Shown here: piece after piece, positions 18,784 to 19,211 of the stretch
Position numbering within the stretch: the stretch's first letter is position 1
How the letters are laid out: each line of letters starts with the position of its first letter
NCBI GenBank assembly: GCA_013054445.1
Contig: JAAMPI010001125.1
Location: 1 to 19,211, forward strand
Direction of reading: 5' to 3'
From: Cudoniella acicularis
Lineage: Eukaryota; Ascomycota; Leotiomycetes; Helotiales; Helotiaceae
DNA: 19,211 nt
The notes under the pieces: generated by a model
Database searches by the model: none
Seen by the model: only the letters and a program-made list of their open reading frames with translations
Told to the model about the DNA's origin: nothing
Made by a program: the position numbers and the translations under genes

Positions 18784-19211
18784 TCAAACCCGTGGATACT
18801 TACCCCCAGTACCATACCCCAAATTCCCACCATTTACCCCATCACTCCCATCACTCCCCCCCGTCACCGGTTTCCCCGTGGTTCCCGAATACTCACCCGA
18901 ATCAGACGTCACATCTCCCCCAATTCCGGAGAAACCAGCTTGGACTTGTGCTGGGATACCCGAGACGTCGTTTTGGACTTGGTTTGTTATTGTCGTTGCT
19001 AGGTTTGTTCCTGGGTCGGGTGTATTTGGGGTGTTGGGAGAGGAGGATGTATATGGTTTTGTTGATGGGGCGGGGGAATACGCTTTCGGAATTGGGGAGC
19101 GTTTGGATTTGGTTGTCCACCAGGGCTCGCCGGGGTGGAATTCAGCAGAAGATGCCACGTCTGCTGGTGTGAGGGATCTGATGCTTGGGAGTGATGTTGA
19201 CTGGCGATTTT
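18784..19211 (-). CDS. C-terminal part of a Ser/Thr/Pro/Gly-rich protein, 5' end outside the window
   Basis: The minus strand is open from the right edge through about 142 codons to a TAG at 18784. The sequence starts with SLPSIRSLTPADVASSAEF and HPGEPWWTTKSKRS, then becomes low-complexity (SPAPSTKPYTSSSPNTPNTP, later GGSDGSDGVNGGN). No domain is recognised; it looks like a disordered tail of a larger fungal protein. A perfect donor (GGGGTAAGTAT) begins at 18803, so the real gene probably splices there to a short last exon and the terminal residues I see after GYGTG may be intronic. There is no internal ATG near the start of the open stretch, consistent with an exon that continues upstream. 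Confidence 0.5.
   Translation of the reverse strand, partial: NRQSTSLPSIRSLTPADVASSAEFHPGEPWWTTKSKRSPIPKAYSPAPSTKPYTSSSPNTPNTPDPGTNLATTITNQVQNDVSGIPAQVQAGFSGIGGDVTSDSGEYSGTTGKPVTGGSDGSDGVNGGNLGYGTGGKYPRV

Overview
This window looks like nuclear DNA of a filamentous ascomycete (Pezizomycotina). The genes are split by very short introns (45-76 nt) with GTAAGT-type donors and CTAAC/CTGAC branch points. The best-preserved products are fungal families: an AzgA-type purine transporter, an EF-1alpha C-terminus, a Mid2-like membrane protein and a fungal methyltransferase-like protein. The intron-rich EF-1alpha gene and its wording would suit a Leotiomycete, but that placement is only an impression. 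No tRNA, rRNA or CRISPR array was recognised. All gene names below are recognised from sequence memory, not from a search.

Layout. 1-1000: an 83-bp direct repeat carrying a hairpin, then weak remains of a minus-strand coding sequence. About 1000-2060: no gene. 2064-4277 (minus): a decayed multi-exon gene with frameshifts, a 20-nt C run, an in-frame stop and a 102-bp internal duplication. 5121-5725 (minus): the last quarter of a translation elongation factor 1-alpha gene, with six exons and five introns in perfect frame but no 5' part. 5726-8278: AT-rich, no gene. 8279-8920 (minus): a single-pass Mid2-like protein with a likely 5'-UTR intron near 9078-9146. 9556-9693: a 69-bp tandem repeat. 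9851-10669: an 819-bp non-autonomous hAT-type element with terminal inverted repeats and a perfect 8-bp target-site duplication. 11289-13397 (minus): a four-exon gene for a 654-residue methyltransferase-like protein. 13915-13986: a 9-bp minisatellite. 14087-14262: a compound fold-back structure. 14473-15074: coding-like but broken sequence on the plus strand. 15541-17597 (plus): a complete seven-exon azgA-type purine permease of 594 residues. 17598-18783: a convergent intergenic region with GATG repeats. 18784-19211 (minus): the 3' part of a Ser/Thr/Pro/Gly-rich protein whose 5' end is outside the window.

The intact genes show no common pathway. The left third is gene-poor and full of relics (truncated tef1 copy, decayed gene, repeats), as in repeat-associated compartments of fungal genomes. 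The right third holds ordinary, well-kept genes. The clearest new observations are the hAT miniature element, the 5'-truncated but otherwise intact tef1 copy, and the fold-back cluster at 14.1-14.3 kb.
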